Shown here piece by piece: positions 23,688-31,231 of a stretch of 60,723 nucleotides of DNA; position 1 is the stretch's first letter, and the number at the start of each line of letters is the position of its first letter. The stretch comes from Tyzzerella sp. (GTDB lineage Bacteria; Bacillota; Clostridia; Lachnospirales; Lachnospiraceae). Position numbers and translations under genes: made by a program. Location of the stretch: contig JAFTWA010000024.1 of assembly GCA_017465565.1 (NCBI GenBank), positions 1-60,723 on the forward strand. The letters run 5' to 3'. The notes beneath the pieces were generated by a model. The model saw only the letters and a program-made list of their open reading frames with translations. It was not told the origin of the DNA and ran no database searches.

Positions 23688-24329
23688 ATGAATCAATATG
23701 TTACAGGGGCAGTTATCAGGGAACTGCGAGAAAAAAATCATTTGACACAGTCTGAACTTGCCGAGAGGCTATGTGTTTCGGACAAGACCATTTCAAAATG
23801 GGAGACTGCAAAAGGATACCCCGATATTTCTTTATTAGAACCAATAGCCAAGGTCTTTGGTGTATCAATTACAGAACTTATATCTGGAAATGCAGTCAGT
23901 AATGTAAATGTATCAGCGAATATGATGCGTTCAAAGTTCTATGTATGTCCTGTCTGTGGAAATATAATTCACTGTATGGGTGAAGCAGTAATCAATTGTC
24001 ATGGAGTGTTGCTTACACCGTCCCAAGCAGAGGAAACAGATGAGGACCATAGGATTCTTATTGAAAGAGTTGAAGATGAGTATTATGTGCGTATGGAACA
24101 TGATATGACAAAAGAGCATTACATTTCTTTTGTTGCAGCATTTTCTTCAGATAAAATTCAGATGATTAAACTTTATCCAGAGGGAAATCCAGAAGCAAGA
24201 TTTAAAATTAATGGAGTAAAGAAGATTTTCTTCTATTGTAATAGGGATGGTCTGTTTTTCATCAATGTTAATAAGGGAATTGATGGAAAAGAAAAAATAA
24301 ATTTGAATTCTGAGAGCAGATATTTATAG
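23688..24329 (+). CDS. XRE regulator with degenerate superoxide-reductase-like sensor domain
   Basis: A 213-aa protein. Residues 5-62 are a Cro/C1 helix-turn-helix (LTQSELAERLCVSDKTISKWETAKGYPD). Residues 83-195 align with desulfoferrodoxin: CPVC at 87-90, a C104 near the second Cys pair, then H121, H138, H144 and C184. The last ligand is changed (YCNRDG, D187, where the enzyme at 20611 has YCNLHG). It may therefore be a redox or metal sensor rather than an enzyme. The start follows AGGAGGTAAGAGAG. The target is unknown, with the MATE gene downstream a candidate. Confidence 0.85.
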   Translation: MNQYVTGAVIRELREKNHLTQSELAERLCVSDKTISKWETAKGYPDISLLEPIAKVFGVSITELISGNAVSNVNVSANMMRSKFYVCPVCGNIIHCMGEAVINCHGVLLTPSQAEETDEDHRILIERVEDEYYVRMEHDMTKEHYISFVAAFSSDKIQMIKLYPEGNPEARFKINGVKKIFFYCNRDGLFFINVNKGIDGKEKINLNSESRYL

Positions 24330-24496
24330 CAATACAATACTTGTTATATCTTCTCCCTTGCCATTATGACATCTAATAAGGGAAAAAACAAGGGAAAGAA
24401 AATCTAGTGAAACAATATAACAAAATATGTTTAAACAGTTGGACTGAAATGATGTGCTATAAATCAGAAAAGTAGTTAAAAAGAACAAAAAAACTT

Positions 24497-24525
24497 TTGA
24501 AAAATTTATTTGGTTGGGGTACAAT
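24497..24525 (+). promoter_or_regulatory. Promoter of MATE gene
   Basis: TTGAAA and TACAAT with a 17-bp spacer, about 80 bp before the MATE start codon. Confidence 0.55.
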
Positions 24526-24544
24526 GTAAGAAGTGCGTATCCGA

Positions 24545-24581
24545 AAAGGTGTAAGTCCAGCTTTGGGCTTACACCTTTTTT
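24545..24581 (+). terminator. Leader terminator (possible attenuator) before MATE gene
   Basis: AAAAGGTGTAAG-CC pairs with GG-CTTACACCTTTT and is followed by T residues. It lies between the promoter at 24497 and the AGGAGG at 24592, so most transcripts may stop before the pump gene unless the hairpin is relieved. No obvious leader peptide was found. Confidence 0.65.
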
Positions 24582-24605
24582 GCGTAAAAAAGGAGGTAAT
24601 TTAAA

Positions 24606-26000
24606 ATGAAACAAAATAATCAATCTTACCTTGCAACTGAAAAGGTAAGCAAACTAATGGGCAAGTATTCAGTGCCCTGTATCATTTCACTTTTGGTCGG
24701 TGCGCTTTATAATATTGTTGATCAAATATTTATAGCAAACGCCGATTATCTTGGTTCATACGGAAATGCTGCTAATACAGTCGTTTTTCCGCTAACCGTG
24801 ATTGCTCTCGCCATTGCTATAATGCTCGGTGATGGATGTTGTGCATTTGTAAGTTTGAGTTTGGGTAAAAATGAGCCGGACAATGCAAAAAAGAGTGTTG
24901 GAAACTCAGTGATTTTAACAATAGTAAGTAGTTTGGTCTTGTGTGCGATTTATTTGATTTTTAGTGACCAAATCATTGCTATGTTTGGTGGGACAGTCAA
25001 TGCGGAAACTTTTAAATGTTCCCATGAATACTTCTTTTATATTTCTATTGGAATTCCGTTTTATATGTTCGGTCAGGCAATGAATCCGATTATACGTGCA
25101 GATGGTAATCCAAAGTTTGCAATGATATCTACTTTGGCAGGAGCCATTTTAAATATCATTCTTGACCCTATTTTTATCTTTGTATTCAGATGGGGAATGA
25201 TGGGAGCAGCCGTTGCTACAGTCATTGGACAGATTGTAACAGCAGTTCTGGCAATCTGGTACCTATATCACATGAGATTAGTAAAACCGAGAAAAGCGGA
25301 TTTTTCTATTGACTGGAAAATTTCACGTAAGACTTTGATTCTTGGTGTAACAAGCTTTCTTTCACAGATTTCCCTTGTTGCAGCAATGGCCGCTATCAAT
25401 AATATGATTCGAAAATATGGGGCAATGGATTCTGTCTTTGGGCAAGAGCAGTACGCACAAATCCCAATGGCAGTTGTTGGGATTGTTATGAAATTCTTCC
25501 AAATTGTAATTTCGATTGTAGTAGGTATGGCTGCAGGATGCATTCCTATTGTCGGATATAATATGGGCGCAGGATTAAAGAAGAGGGTAAAGGAATTGTT
25601 CACGAAACTGCTTCTTGTAGAGGCAAGTGTGGGCGCAGTGGCGTTAATCATTGTAGAAATCTTTCCACATCAGTTGATTACAATTTTTGGTGCTGCAAAT
25701 GAGAGTGCTTATTACACTGATTTTGCAATAAAAGCATTCCGAATTTATCTGTGTATGATGATTTTGGCTTGTGTTAATAAAGCATGTTTTATCTTTTTGC
25801 AGGCAATGGGAAAAGCAGCCGCTTCGACGGCACTTTCTATGATTCGAGAAATCGTATTTGGTGTAGGATTTGCATTGCTTCTTCCTATATTCTTTGGATT
25901 AAACGGAGTCCTGTATTCTATGCCTGTTTCGGACTTACTGACTTTTTTGATTGCAGTGTATCTGATTCAAGCAACATACAAGGAATTAAGTGCAAGGTAA
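24606..26000 (+). CDS. MATE-family multidrug efflux transporter
   Basis: A 464-aa membrane protein with about 12 helices in two MatE halves (LMGKYSVPCIISLLVGALYNIVDQIFIAN; the second half starts near residue 245). It exports drugs or metabolites using Na+ or H+ gradients. Its pattern is that of the clostridial MepA-like group. The start follows AAGGAGGTAATTTAAA. A leader hairpin and an XRE regulator lie upstream and may control it. Confidence 0.92.
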   Translation: MKQNNQSYLATEKVSKLMGKYSVPCIISLLVGALYNIVDQIFIANADYLGSYGNAANTVVFPLTVIALAIAIMLGDGCCAFVSLSLGKNEPDNAKKSVGNSVILTIVSSLVLCAIYLIFSDQIIAMFGGTVNAETFKCSHEYFFYISIGIPFYMFGQAMNPIIRADGNPKFAMISTLAGAILNIILDPIFIFVFRWGMMGAAVATVIGQIVTAVLAIWYLYHMRLVKPRKADFSIDWKISRKTLILGVTSFLSQISLVAAMAAINNMIRKYGAMDSVFGQEQYAQIPMAVVGIVMKFFQIVISIVVGMAAGCIPIVGYNMGAGLKKRVKELFTKLLLVEASVGAVALIIVEIFPHQLITIFGAANESAYYTDFAIKAFRIYLCMMILACVNKACFIFLQAMGKAAASTALSMIREIVFGVGFALLLPIFFGLNGVLYSMPVSDLLTFLIAVYLIQATYKELSAR

Positions 26001-26152
26001 GCAATATATAAAACTGCACAATAGTATATTTAAAATACATGTTGCAAAGTGCCGAAATTTAAAAGTGAACAGTGTTTTTTTGCTTACGAAACGAAAAAAA
26101 TCGGCTATAATTTTAACAGGAACTTGCAAAATAGTAAAGGTAGGTAGAGAGA

Positions 26153-26392
26153 ATGAAAAGAGTTAAATTAGCGTGTCTAACACAAACATTGCATTTTATG
26201 TTGAAGGAAGATGTCGGACATAATTATGCGGTGCAACTTGTAAATGAAGAGGTTAAAAAGTATAAAGATGACCTTGATAAAAAGCAGACACAATATCGAA
26301 TTCTTTCAGAAGAAACACAGGCTGATGGTTCTATTATTATTGAGATTAAGAAACAATATAATGCATCTCCAGTAGGTAATTATCTGGATTAG
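26153..26392 (+). CDS. Small uncharacterised protein
   Basis: A 79-aa protein, basic and mixed alpha/beta, containing LKEDVGHNYAVQLVNEEVKKYKDDLDKK and ending in IIIEIKKQYNASPVGNYLD. I do not recognise the family. A TATAAT-like box at about 26115 and a GTAGAGAG ribosome binding site precede it. It is the first of five small same-strand genes leading to the CarD/HPr-like set. A hairpin with a T-run follows at 26413. Confidence 0.5.
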   Translation: MKRVKLACLTQTLHFMLKEDVGHNYAVQLVNEEVKKYKDDLDKKQTQYRILSEETQADGSIIIEIKKQYNASPVGNYLD

Positions 26393-26412
26393 TCGTAATG
26401 TTTGTAGTAAAA

Positions 26413-26449
26413 GCGTGCATTTGTCTTTGGAGGATGATTGCACGTTTTT
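26413..26449 (+). terminator. Intrinsic terminator
   Basis: GCGTGCA and TGCACGT pair over a 19-nt loop, followed by TTTTC. It lies between the 79-aa gene and the next gene. Confidence 0.55.
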
Positions 26450-26469
26450 CTATATCAAGAGAGGTATTT

Positions 26470-26856
26470 ATGATGGAAGAAATAGAACTAATACATTCAA
26501 CAGTAATACATAAGATATTCGGAAAAGGCATTATTTGCAGCATGGACGAAAAATATATTGAAGTGGATTTTGCAGAAAAGAATAAAGTGAGTAAATTTGC
26601 GTATCCATCGTGTTTTCGGGAATTTCTTACATTGGAGAATGATGAAATGCGTGAAACAATGCAAAAGGTCGTTGAGACATGGAAGATAGAAAACGGTATC
26701 GATAAAAAAGAAGAGATCTGGAAAAGACATGAAAAAACAGTACAAGGAATCAAAGAAAGACAACTTGCGGCAGCCGAAAGAAAGTTAAAAGCTGCACAAC
26801 GAGCAATATCACATCGAACTGCATATAACAACGTCAAACAGGAAAAACAAAATTAA
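26470..26856 (+). CDS. SH3/KOW-like small protein with basic helical tail
   Basis: A 128-aa protein starting MMEEIEL after GAGAGG (a second ATG at 26473). Residues 8-50 have the pattern V-x-H-x-x-FGKG-x-I and I-x-VDF-x-EK, as in small SH3-like beta barrels found in UvrD tails and related nucleic-acid proteins. Residues 60-128 are a charged helix ending in KERQLAAAERKLKAAQRA. It may bind nucleic acid or RNA polymerase; that is inference. The CarD N-terminal-like gene follows after 18 bp. Confidence 0.55.
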   Translation: MMEEIELIHSTVIHKIFGKGIICSMDEKYIEVDFAEKNKVSKFAYPSCFREFLTLENDEMRETMQKVVETWKIENGIDKKEEIWKRHEKTVQGIKERQLAAAERKLKAAQRAISHRTAYNNVKQEKQN

Positions 26857-26874
26857 TACGTAGGAGAAACTGAG

Positions 26875-27150
26875 ATGTATGATAAAAATGATGTAATATA
26901 TAGTGATGGAATAGGTGTATGCAAGGTGGCAGATATTGTTAATCTGACAGTAAATAAAAAACCACCTATGCAATATTATTTGCTTTCTTCTGTATTTAAT
27001 AAGAAAAGGACATCCTATATTCCAGTCAATGGGCATCAAGTAATGTTAAGACGTTTAATTACAGCAGATGAAGCAAATGAAAAAGCATTTATGGAAAATA
27101 TCACTGAAAATGAAAAGAACGAAATAAAATATGTACTTGGACGTATCTAG
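26875..27150 (+). CDS. CarD N-terminal (RNA polymerase-interaction) domain protein
   Basis: A 91-aa protein. DVIYSDGIGVCKVADIV and YYLLSSVFNKKRTSYIPVNG match the Tudor-like RID domain of CarD and TRCF, which binds the RNA polymerase beta subunit. It then has only a short helix (ITADEANEKAFMEN) and stops, so the CarD DNA-binding helical domain is absent. The next gene encodes that missing part. ATG follows TAGGAGAAACTGAG. Confidence 0.75.
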   Translation: MYDKNDVIYSDGIGVCKVADIVNLTVNKKPPMQYYLLSSVFNKKRTSYIPVNGHQVMLRRLITADEANEKAFMENITENEKNEIKYVLGRI

Positions 27151-27192
27151 CAGTGCAAATAATTAGATATGCATTTATGGCAGAGGAACGTG

Positions 27193-27588
27193 ATGGACGA
27201 GAAATATGTTATTACAGAAAATAGGATAATGAAAGAGAATGAATGTTTGGATAGATTTGTTCGTGTAATCAGCACAAAAGAAGAATTAGAAGAGCTGCTC
27301 GAACGGATTCCATATATTCAGACGATACAAGCGCCTAATAGCAAGTTGAGAAAAGAATTGTATCAGAGTGCTATGAATGAGTATGATGACATAGAATGGG
27401 TAAAAGTAATAAAAAGCGTCTATATACGCATGGAAGATAAATGTTACGAGGAATATGAGCCACAATATATGAAAATGGCTAAGCAATTTTTGTATGGAGA
27501 AATAGCTATTCAATTTGGACTTAACTTCGAAGAAGTAGAAGGTTTTGTGAATAACGCTATCGAAAGACATTTAAAGGAATTTGAATAA
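27193..27588 (+). CDS. CarD C-terminal helical domain protein
   Basis: A 131-aa protein starting at ATG 27193, 6 bp after AGAGG; the upstream ATG at 27169 lacks a site. It contains the helical domain of CarD: ISTKEELEELLERIPYIQ, then WVKVIKSVYIRMEDK, then the signature MKMAKQFLYGEIAIQFGLNFEEVEGFV. There is no RID domain. Together with the preceding gene it covers the whole CarD fold in two polypeptides, with the linker region present in both. It overlaps the HPr-like start by one base (TAATG), implying coupling. Confidence 0.75.
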   Translation: MDEKYVITENRIMKENECLDRFVRVISTKEELEELLERIPYIQTIQAPNSKLRKELYQSAMNEYDDIEWVKVIKSVYIRMEDKCYEEYEPQYMKMAKQFLYGEIAIQFGLNFEEVEGFVNNAIERHLKEFE

Positions 27589-27824
27589 TGATAGAGATAC
27601 AAATCAAGAATACGGAACATAAACAAAGCAAAAAGGGAATTATTTCTGTTGCTTGTAGATTTAAAAGTGAGATTATTGCAGAGGTTAACGAACAAAGGGT
27701 TAATGCGAAAAGTATTATGAATGCCCCCATAATTGATGCTGCAACAAATATTCGTATTATAATTTCCGGTATGGACGAGAAAATAGCGGCTAAAGCCATA
27801 CAAAATTATTTCGATATAGTATGA
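27588..27824 (+). CDS. HPr-like protein lacking the phosphorylated histidine
   Basis: A 78-aa protein. FKSEIIAEVNEQRVNAKSIMNAPII and the final IIISGMDEKIAAKAIQNYF match the second strand, Ser46 helix and last helix of HPr. The GLHARPA active-site loop is replaced by NTEHKQSKKGI, so His15 phosphotransfer is not possible, while the regulatory Ser in KSIM is kept. This recalls Crh of Bacillus, a regulatory HPr without His15. It is translationally coupled to the CarD C-terminal gene, so a link to transcription control is plausible. Confidence 0.65.
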   Translation: MIEIQIKNTEHKQSKKGIISVACRFKSEIIAEVNEQRVNAKSIMNAPIIDAATNIRIIISGMDEKIAAKAIQNYFDIV

Positions 27825-27832
27825 AAATTCGT

Positions 27833-27862
27833 TTGATTTTTTTGAAACCAATGTGATATAAT
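27833..27862 (+). promoter_or_regulatory. Promoter upstream of DUF2798-like gene
   Basis: TTGATT and TATAAT with an 18-bp spacer, about 135 bp before the start codon of the membrane protein. Confidence 0.5.
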
Positions 27863-27898
27863 GCTAAATCGGTGAGACAATAAAATACAGCAAGAACG

Positions 27899-27978
27899 AC
27901 ACAAGTAATGCTTATGCATGTAAATCTGATTACGGTACATATGAAAGATTTGATGCAAGGATGCTTGTGTTTTTTTAT
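27899..27978 (+). promoter_or_regulatory. Leader with long-range hairpin and T-run
   Basis: ACACAAG (27899-27905) can pair with CTTGTGT (27964-27970), which is directly followed by seven T residues. This resembles a leader terminator ahead of the AAGGAGGAAGG ribosome binding site of the next gene. The long loop makes it uncertain. Confidence 0.35.
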
Positions 27979-27998
27979 GCACAAAGGAGGAAGGTATT

Positions 27999-28556
27999 AT
28001 GCCAAGAAATCAATTTCAGCGAATGATATTCGCACTATTAACAGTTATTGTGACAGTTCATTCCTACGTATTTTACAGTTTATATGTAGTGAATGGAAAC
28101 TATTTTTCATCTATTGAGGGAGCAACCAGTGTGATTGATGGTATCAATCTAAATGGTGGTGTAATGATGTTTGGACGATTATTTCCAATATGGACAGTCG
28201 TGTTACTTGAATTTGCGCTTGCATACATATTAGAGTGTTTAATGGGAAGTCCATGTTCATTTAAACTTGCATGTAAAGTATTTGATCCGAAGACAACACA
28301 TCCTGTATTGTTTGAAACAGCGATTATCTGTGCAACAGTAGGCTTGATGTGTCCGGCAATGAGCTTTTTAGCAGCTATTATATATTATCCGTATTATGCT
28401 GGTTTTAATATGATTACACTTTTGGCAAATTGGTTGAAATTAGTATGTTATAACTTACCGTTTGCATTTTTTACTCAGTTATTCTTTATACAACCATTTA
28501 TTCGTACAGTATTTAAATTGATTTTTGCAAATGATATCAAGAACAGATCTAAATAA
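27999..28556 (+). CDS. DUF2798-like integral membrane protein
   Basis: A 185-aa protein with four membrane helices in two similar halves: MPRNQFQRMIFALLTVIVTVHSYVFYSLYVV, FPIWTVVLLEFALAYIL, TAIICATVGLMCPAMSFLAAIIYY and KLVCYNLPFAFFTQLFFIQPFIRTVFKLIF. This is the usual layout of the small DUF2798 proteins of Firmicutes, whose function is unknown. The start follows AAGGAGGAAGG. A relic of a second copy lies at 20456-20515. Confidence 0.75.
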   Translation: MPRNQFQRMIFALLTVIVTVHSYVFYSLYVVNGNYFSSIEGATSVIDGINLNGGVMMFGRLFPIWTVVLLEFALAYILECLMGSPCSFKLACKVFDPKTTHPVLFETAIICATVGLMCPAMSFLAAIIYYPYYAGFNMITLLANWLKLVCYNLPFAFFTQLFFIQPFIRTVFKLIFANDIKNRSK

Positions 28557-28612
28557 ACCTACAGGAGAAATGGGTATCTGATTTGATGGAAAATGCTTAT
28601 AGATGACAACTT

Positions 28613-28668
28613 AGTCTCGTTGGGAGGAACAGTTGATTTGAGTGCATCCTCAACGAGACTTTTGTTTT
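28613..28668 (+). terminator. Terminator after DUF2798-like gene
   Basis: AGTCTCGTTG-GAGGA pairs with TCCTC-AACGAGACT and is followed by TTTTGTTTT. It may serve both strands, since a minus-strand frame ends at 28650. Confidence 0.75.
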
Positions 28669-28940
28669 ATCGGAGGTTGATAATTTCTCGCATATTCTTT
28701 TTGCTGGTTAATCGGTGCTATTTCTCGCTGAGAAATAACTTTCCGCACAACCGCTTTATGCTCTCGTTCTGGTATCTTCAGTGACAATTCGCTGTCCGTG
28801 CATTTTACTGCTTCCTTGAAAATCATATCTTGGTATTCGTCTCCATAAAATTCCTTTAAATCCTTGCGAGTTTTTTCGTCTTCTATATTTTTGTAAACAG
28901 CTTCTTTTGCAATTGCAGAATAGAATTCGTCTTTACTCAT
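28650..28940 (-). CDS. Small hypothetical protein next to relaxase relic
   Basis: A 96-aa charged protein (MSKDEFYSAIAKEAVYKNI, DEKTRKDLKEFYGDEY) whose start overlaps the 3' end of the relaxase relic by 8 bp, as in a mobilisation operon. I do not recognise the family. It is likely to be cargo of a former mobilisable element and may no longer be expressed, because the relaxase gene and its promoter are lost. Confidence 0.45.
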   Translation of the reverse strand: MSKDEFYSAIAKEAVYKNIEDEKTRKDLKEFYGDEYQDMIFKEAVKCTDSELSLKIPEREHKAVVRKVISQREIAPINQQKEYARNYQPPIKQKSR

Positions 28941-29384
28941 AGAAGCAATTAACTTTTAATAAGGCAACTATCTGTTTTACTTCTTTCATCGAATATACTT
29001 CAGCCTCATAAAAAGCTTTGAATAAGTCTTCTCTATAATCGGCAATTTTGTCATAGTCTGTTTGTTTTTCAATCTGCTGTATTATACGATAACATTTTTG
29101 AATCGCCGCCTCGTTATAGTGCAGAGAAGTTTTTAATTGTGCTTCTTTTACATCGTTGCTAATATCCTGATACATGGTTGTAATGAATCGGGAACGAATA
29201 CGAAGTAATAAGTTTGTAAGTTCTTTCACCTTTTCATCAAATGCTTTCTTTGCGGCCACCTTTAATTCGCCCATTTTAATCTTGATAGAGCGTAGTAAAC
29301 GATTGTCTTCTTTTATCTGTCTGTTTATCTTGCCTCTTTCTGAAATTCGTCCTTTTTTCTCCATCTGGCAAGCGAGTTTGGTAT
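28933..29384 (-). pseudogene. MobA/MobL relaxase, C-terminal remnant
   Basis: The open frame reads LACQMEKKGRISERGKINRQIKEDNRLLRSIK. That corresponds to the ACQMERKG-x-x-TERGNxNR motif that ends the catalytic domain of MobA/MobL relaxases, followed by the usual coiled-coil tail. The N-terminal relaxase domain with its catalytic Tyr and His triad is missing. At the break, sequence similarity passes directly into a GNAT gene fragment on the other strand. Confidence 0.75.
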
Positions 29385-29580
29385 TCGCTATCACGGTTTA
29401 CCAGAGGATGCGGACTCATCATTCTTTCTGTGTAAGGAATTAGTACCAGGATATCTGAACGGTATAACAGGCGAATATGCAACACCAAAAGGCTATTTTG
29501 TCGATGAAGAAGAAACTGAGAAATTTGATATGACCTTTCCATATAAAGAAAAACTGAAACTTCCAGGGCAACTTTTCTAA
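29371..29580 (+). pseudogene. GNAT acetyltransferase, C-terminal remnant
   Basis: From about 29371 the frame reads ASEFGIRYHGLPEDADSSFF, then KELVPGYLNGITGEY and FPYKEKLKLPGQLF before TAA at 29578. This is the C-terminal portion common to a clostridial GNAT group. It has no start codon or N-terminal half and abuts the relaxase relic, so the mobile element probably inserted in it and later decayed. Confidence 0.65.
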
Positions 29581-29598
29581 ATAAACGAATAAATGTAC

Positions 29599-29624
29599 AG
29601 CAATGCGTCTTTATGGCGCATTGC
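29599..29624 (+). terminator. Hairpin after GNAT remnant
   Basis: GCAATGCG pairs with CGCATTGC across an 8-nt loop, just after the GNAT stop. The T-run is weak. Confidence 0.45.
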
Positions 29625-29666
29625 CATCTACTAAAGAAATTTCAATTTCGAGCAACAGCGAGTTGC

Positions 29667-29695
29667 TTGTTTCTTCGATATACTCACTATATAAT
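29667..29695 (+). promoter_or_regulatory. Promoter of XRE zinc-ribbon gene
   Basis: TTGTTT and TATAAT with a 17-bp spacer, about 20 bp upstream of the start codon. The short distance leaves room only for the GAGGTGATG ribosome binding site. Confidence 0.6.
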
Positions 29696-29716
29696 GTATA
29701 TGAGGTGATGATTTAT

Positions 29717-30481
29717 ATGAAAACTAAAGATGTAATACTTGAACTTCGAACCCAAAAAGGTTTATCACAGGATGAGCTTGCAGAAAAAGTGTTTGTAACT
29801 CGTCAAGCTGTATCTCGTTGGGAAAATGGAGAAACAACACCAAACACTGAAACTTTGAAATTATTATCAAAGCTGTTTGATGTTTCTATAAATACTCTTT
29901 TAGGTTCTCCGCGACAGCTGATTTGTCAATGTTGTGGTATGCCTCTTGAGGATTCTACCATCAGCAAAGAAGTTGACGGTATATTCAATGAAGAATACTG
30001 CAAGTGGTGTTATGCGGATGGTGAATTTGCTTATGATAGCATTGATGACTTGATTGACTATTGTGCTGAACATATGGCAAATGAAAATTGTTCTTCCGAA
30101 CAAGTACGAGCATATATGAGAGAAATGTTGCCAAAATTAAATTATTGGAAGCAGTATGTAGCGCTCGGCGATGAAGAAACATTTAATGAATTTAAAATGC
30201 AACTCATTGATGAATTTAACGCTTTGAATATTGAAGGAATGCCAAAGGTTGAAAATCTTAATGCACTTGTCGGTGGTTTCGTCAATCTTGAATATAAACT
30301 TCCAAACGGAAAAAGTATTAAGTTTTTAGATGATGGGGTTACCTATCTCGGAAATCAGCTTGAATGTGAGTTCGGTGGAGACAGGTGCTTTGGTATTATT
30401 GCAAATATGGACTTTCTTCTTGTGTGCACTTATGAAGAAAACGGCACAAATCCGGAGTTAGTCATTTATAAAAAGAGATAA
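29717..30481 (+). CDS. XRE regulator with zinc-ribbon domain
   Basis: A 254-aa protein. Residues 1-60 are a Cro/C1 helix-turn-helix (LSQDELAEKVFVTRQAVSRWENGETTPN). Residues about 70-150 are a zinc-ribbon domain seen after such HTH modules (QCCGMPLED, EEYCKWCYADGEF, YMREMLPKLNYWKQY). The C-terminal 70 residues are a beta-rich region of unknown role (GGFVNLEYKLPNGK to VICTYEENG-like end). The start at 29717 is 9 bp after GAGGTG. The target is not evident; it may regulate itself. Confidence 0.85.
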   Translation: MKTKDVILELRTQKGLSQDELAEKVFVTRQAVSRWENGETTPNTETLKLLSKLFDVSINTLLGSPRQLICQCCGMPLEDSTISKEVDGIFNEEYCKWCYADGEFAYDSIDDLIDYCAEHMANENCSSEQVRAYMREMLPKLNYWKQYVALGDEETFNEFKMQLIDEFNALNIEGMPKVENLNALVGGFVNLEYKLPNGKSIKFLDDGVTYLGNQLECEFGGDRCFGIIANMDFLLVCTYEENGTNPELVIYKKR

Positions 30482-30506
30482 ATAAATTAGAATACGTTAT
30501 TGAGAA

Positions 30507-30538
30507 AGAGGTCCCAAAACAGTTGTTTTCGGACCTCT
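30507..30538 (+). terminator. Terminator-like hairpin
   Basis: AGAGGTCC-AAAAC pairs with GTTTT-GGACCTCT. It follows the XRE gene by 25 bp and has a weak T-run. Confidence 0.6.
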
Positions 30539-30549
30539 GAATATTTCTC

Positions 30550-30578
30550 TTGTTTTGAGCTTGTGCCTAGAGTACAAT
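30550..30578 (+). promoter_or_regulatory. Promoter of nicotinamidase-like gene
   Basis: TTGTTT and TACAAT with a 17-bp spacer, about 95 bp before the gene. Confidence 0.5.
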
Positions 30579-30678
30579 AGTATCAAACATTCTATACATA
30601 TGCATGATGATGCCAGTGATAATCAGGAAGAACTGACGTTATCATGCAGGATAGTGTTATAAGGAGGATGAATTGGTT

Positions 30679-31200
30679 ATGAAGTATTTAATCGTAGTAG
30701 ATATGCAAAAGGATTTTGTAGACGGAGCACTTGGGACAAAAGAAGCGGTAGCGATTGTGCCAAATGTGGTGGAGAAAATTAAAGGATTTGACGGCAAGGT
30801 TCTCTTTACAAGGGATACGCACCATGAAAATTATATGGAGACACAAGAAGGGAAAAATCTCCCTGTTCCACACTGTATAAAGGGAACAGAAGGTTTTGAA
30901 TTAGTGCCAGAAATTAAAGCACTTTGTGATTCAGAGCCAATTGACAAGCCAGTGTTTGGTAGTGCAGAACTGGGGATGAAGCTGCAGGCAGAAAATGAAA
31001 AGGAAGCCATCGAATCGATTACATTGATAGGACTTTGTACCGATATTTGTGTAATTTCAAATGCATTTGTCATTAAATCATTCTTAACGGAAGTTCCGAT
31101 TATTGTGGATGCAAGCTGCTGTGCCGGAGTTACACCAGAGAGCCATCTGAGAGCGTTAGAATCCATGAAAACTTGTCAGATTCAAATAATAAACGAATAG
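30679..31200 (+). CDS. Isochorismatase-family cysteine hydrolase (nicotinamidase-like)
   Basis: A 173-aa protein with the nicotinamidase catalytic set: D8 (VVDMQKDF), K90 and C124 (GLCTDICV), plus metal ligands D46, H48 and H65. It probably hydrolyses nicotinamide to nicotinate in NAD salvage; other amide substrates are possible. AAGGAGG is 11 bp from ATG 30679 and 5 bp from an in-frame TTG at 30673, which is an alternative start. The following genes are FAD- and NAD-dependent oxidoreductases. Confidence 0.88.
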   Translation: MKYLIVVDMQKDFVDGALGTKEAVAIVPNVVEKIKGFDGKVLFTRDTHHENYMETQEGKNLPVPHCIKGTEGFELVPEIKALCDSEPIDKPVFGSAELGMKLQAENEKEAIESITLIGLCTDICVISNAFVIKSFLTEVPIIVDASCCAGVTPESHLRALESMKTCQIQIINE

Positions 31201-31231
31201 GTAATATAACTGTTTTGAGGAGGGATAATGT

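Noticed and set aside
24545-24581. Riboswitch aptamer before the MATE gene
   Set aside because: Only a simple hairpin with a T-run is visible; there is too little sequence between the promoter and hairpin for a known aptamer such as guanidine or PRPP.
27908-28117. 69-aa frame overlapping the start of the DUF2798-like gene
   Set aside because: It overlaps the real gene in another frame and has no ribosome binding site; its first part may only be leader sequence.
28593-28784. Short plus-strand frame after the DUF2798-like gene
   Set aside because: It runs through the terminator hairpin and is antisense to the minus-strand gene.
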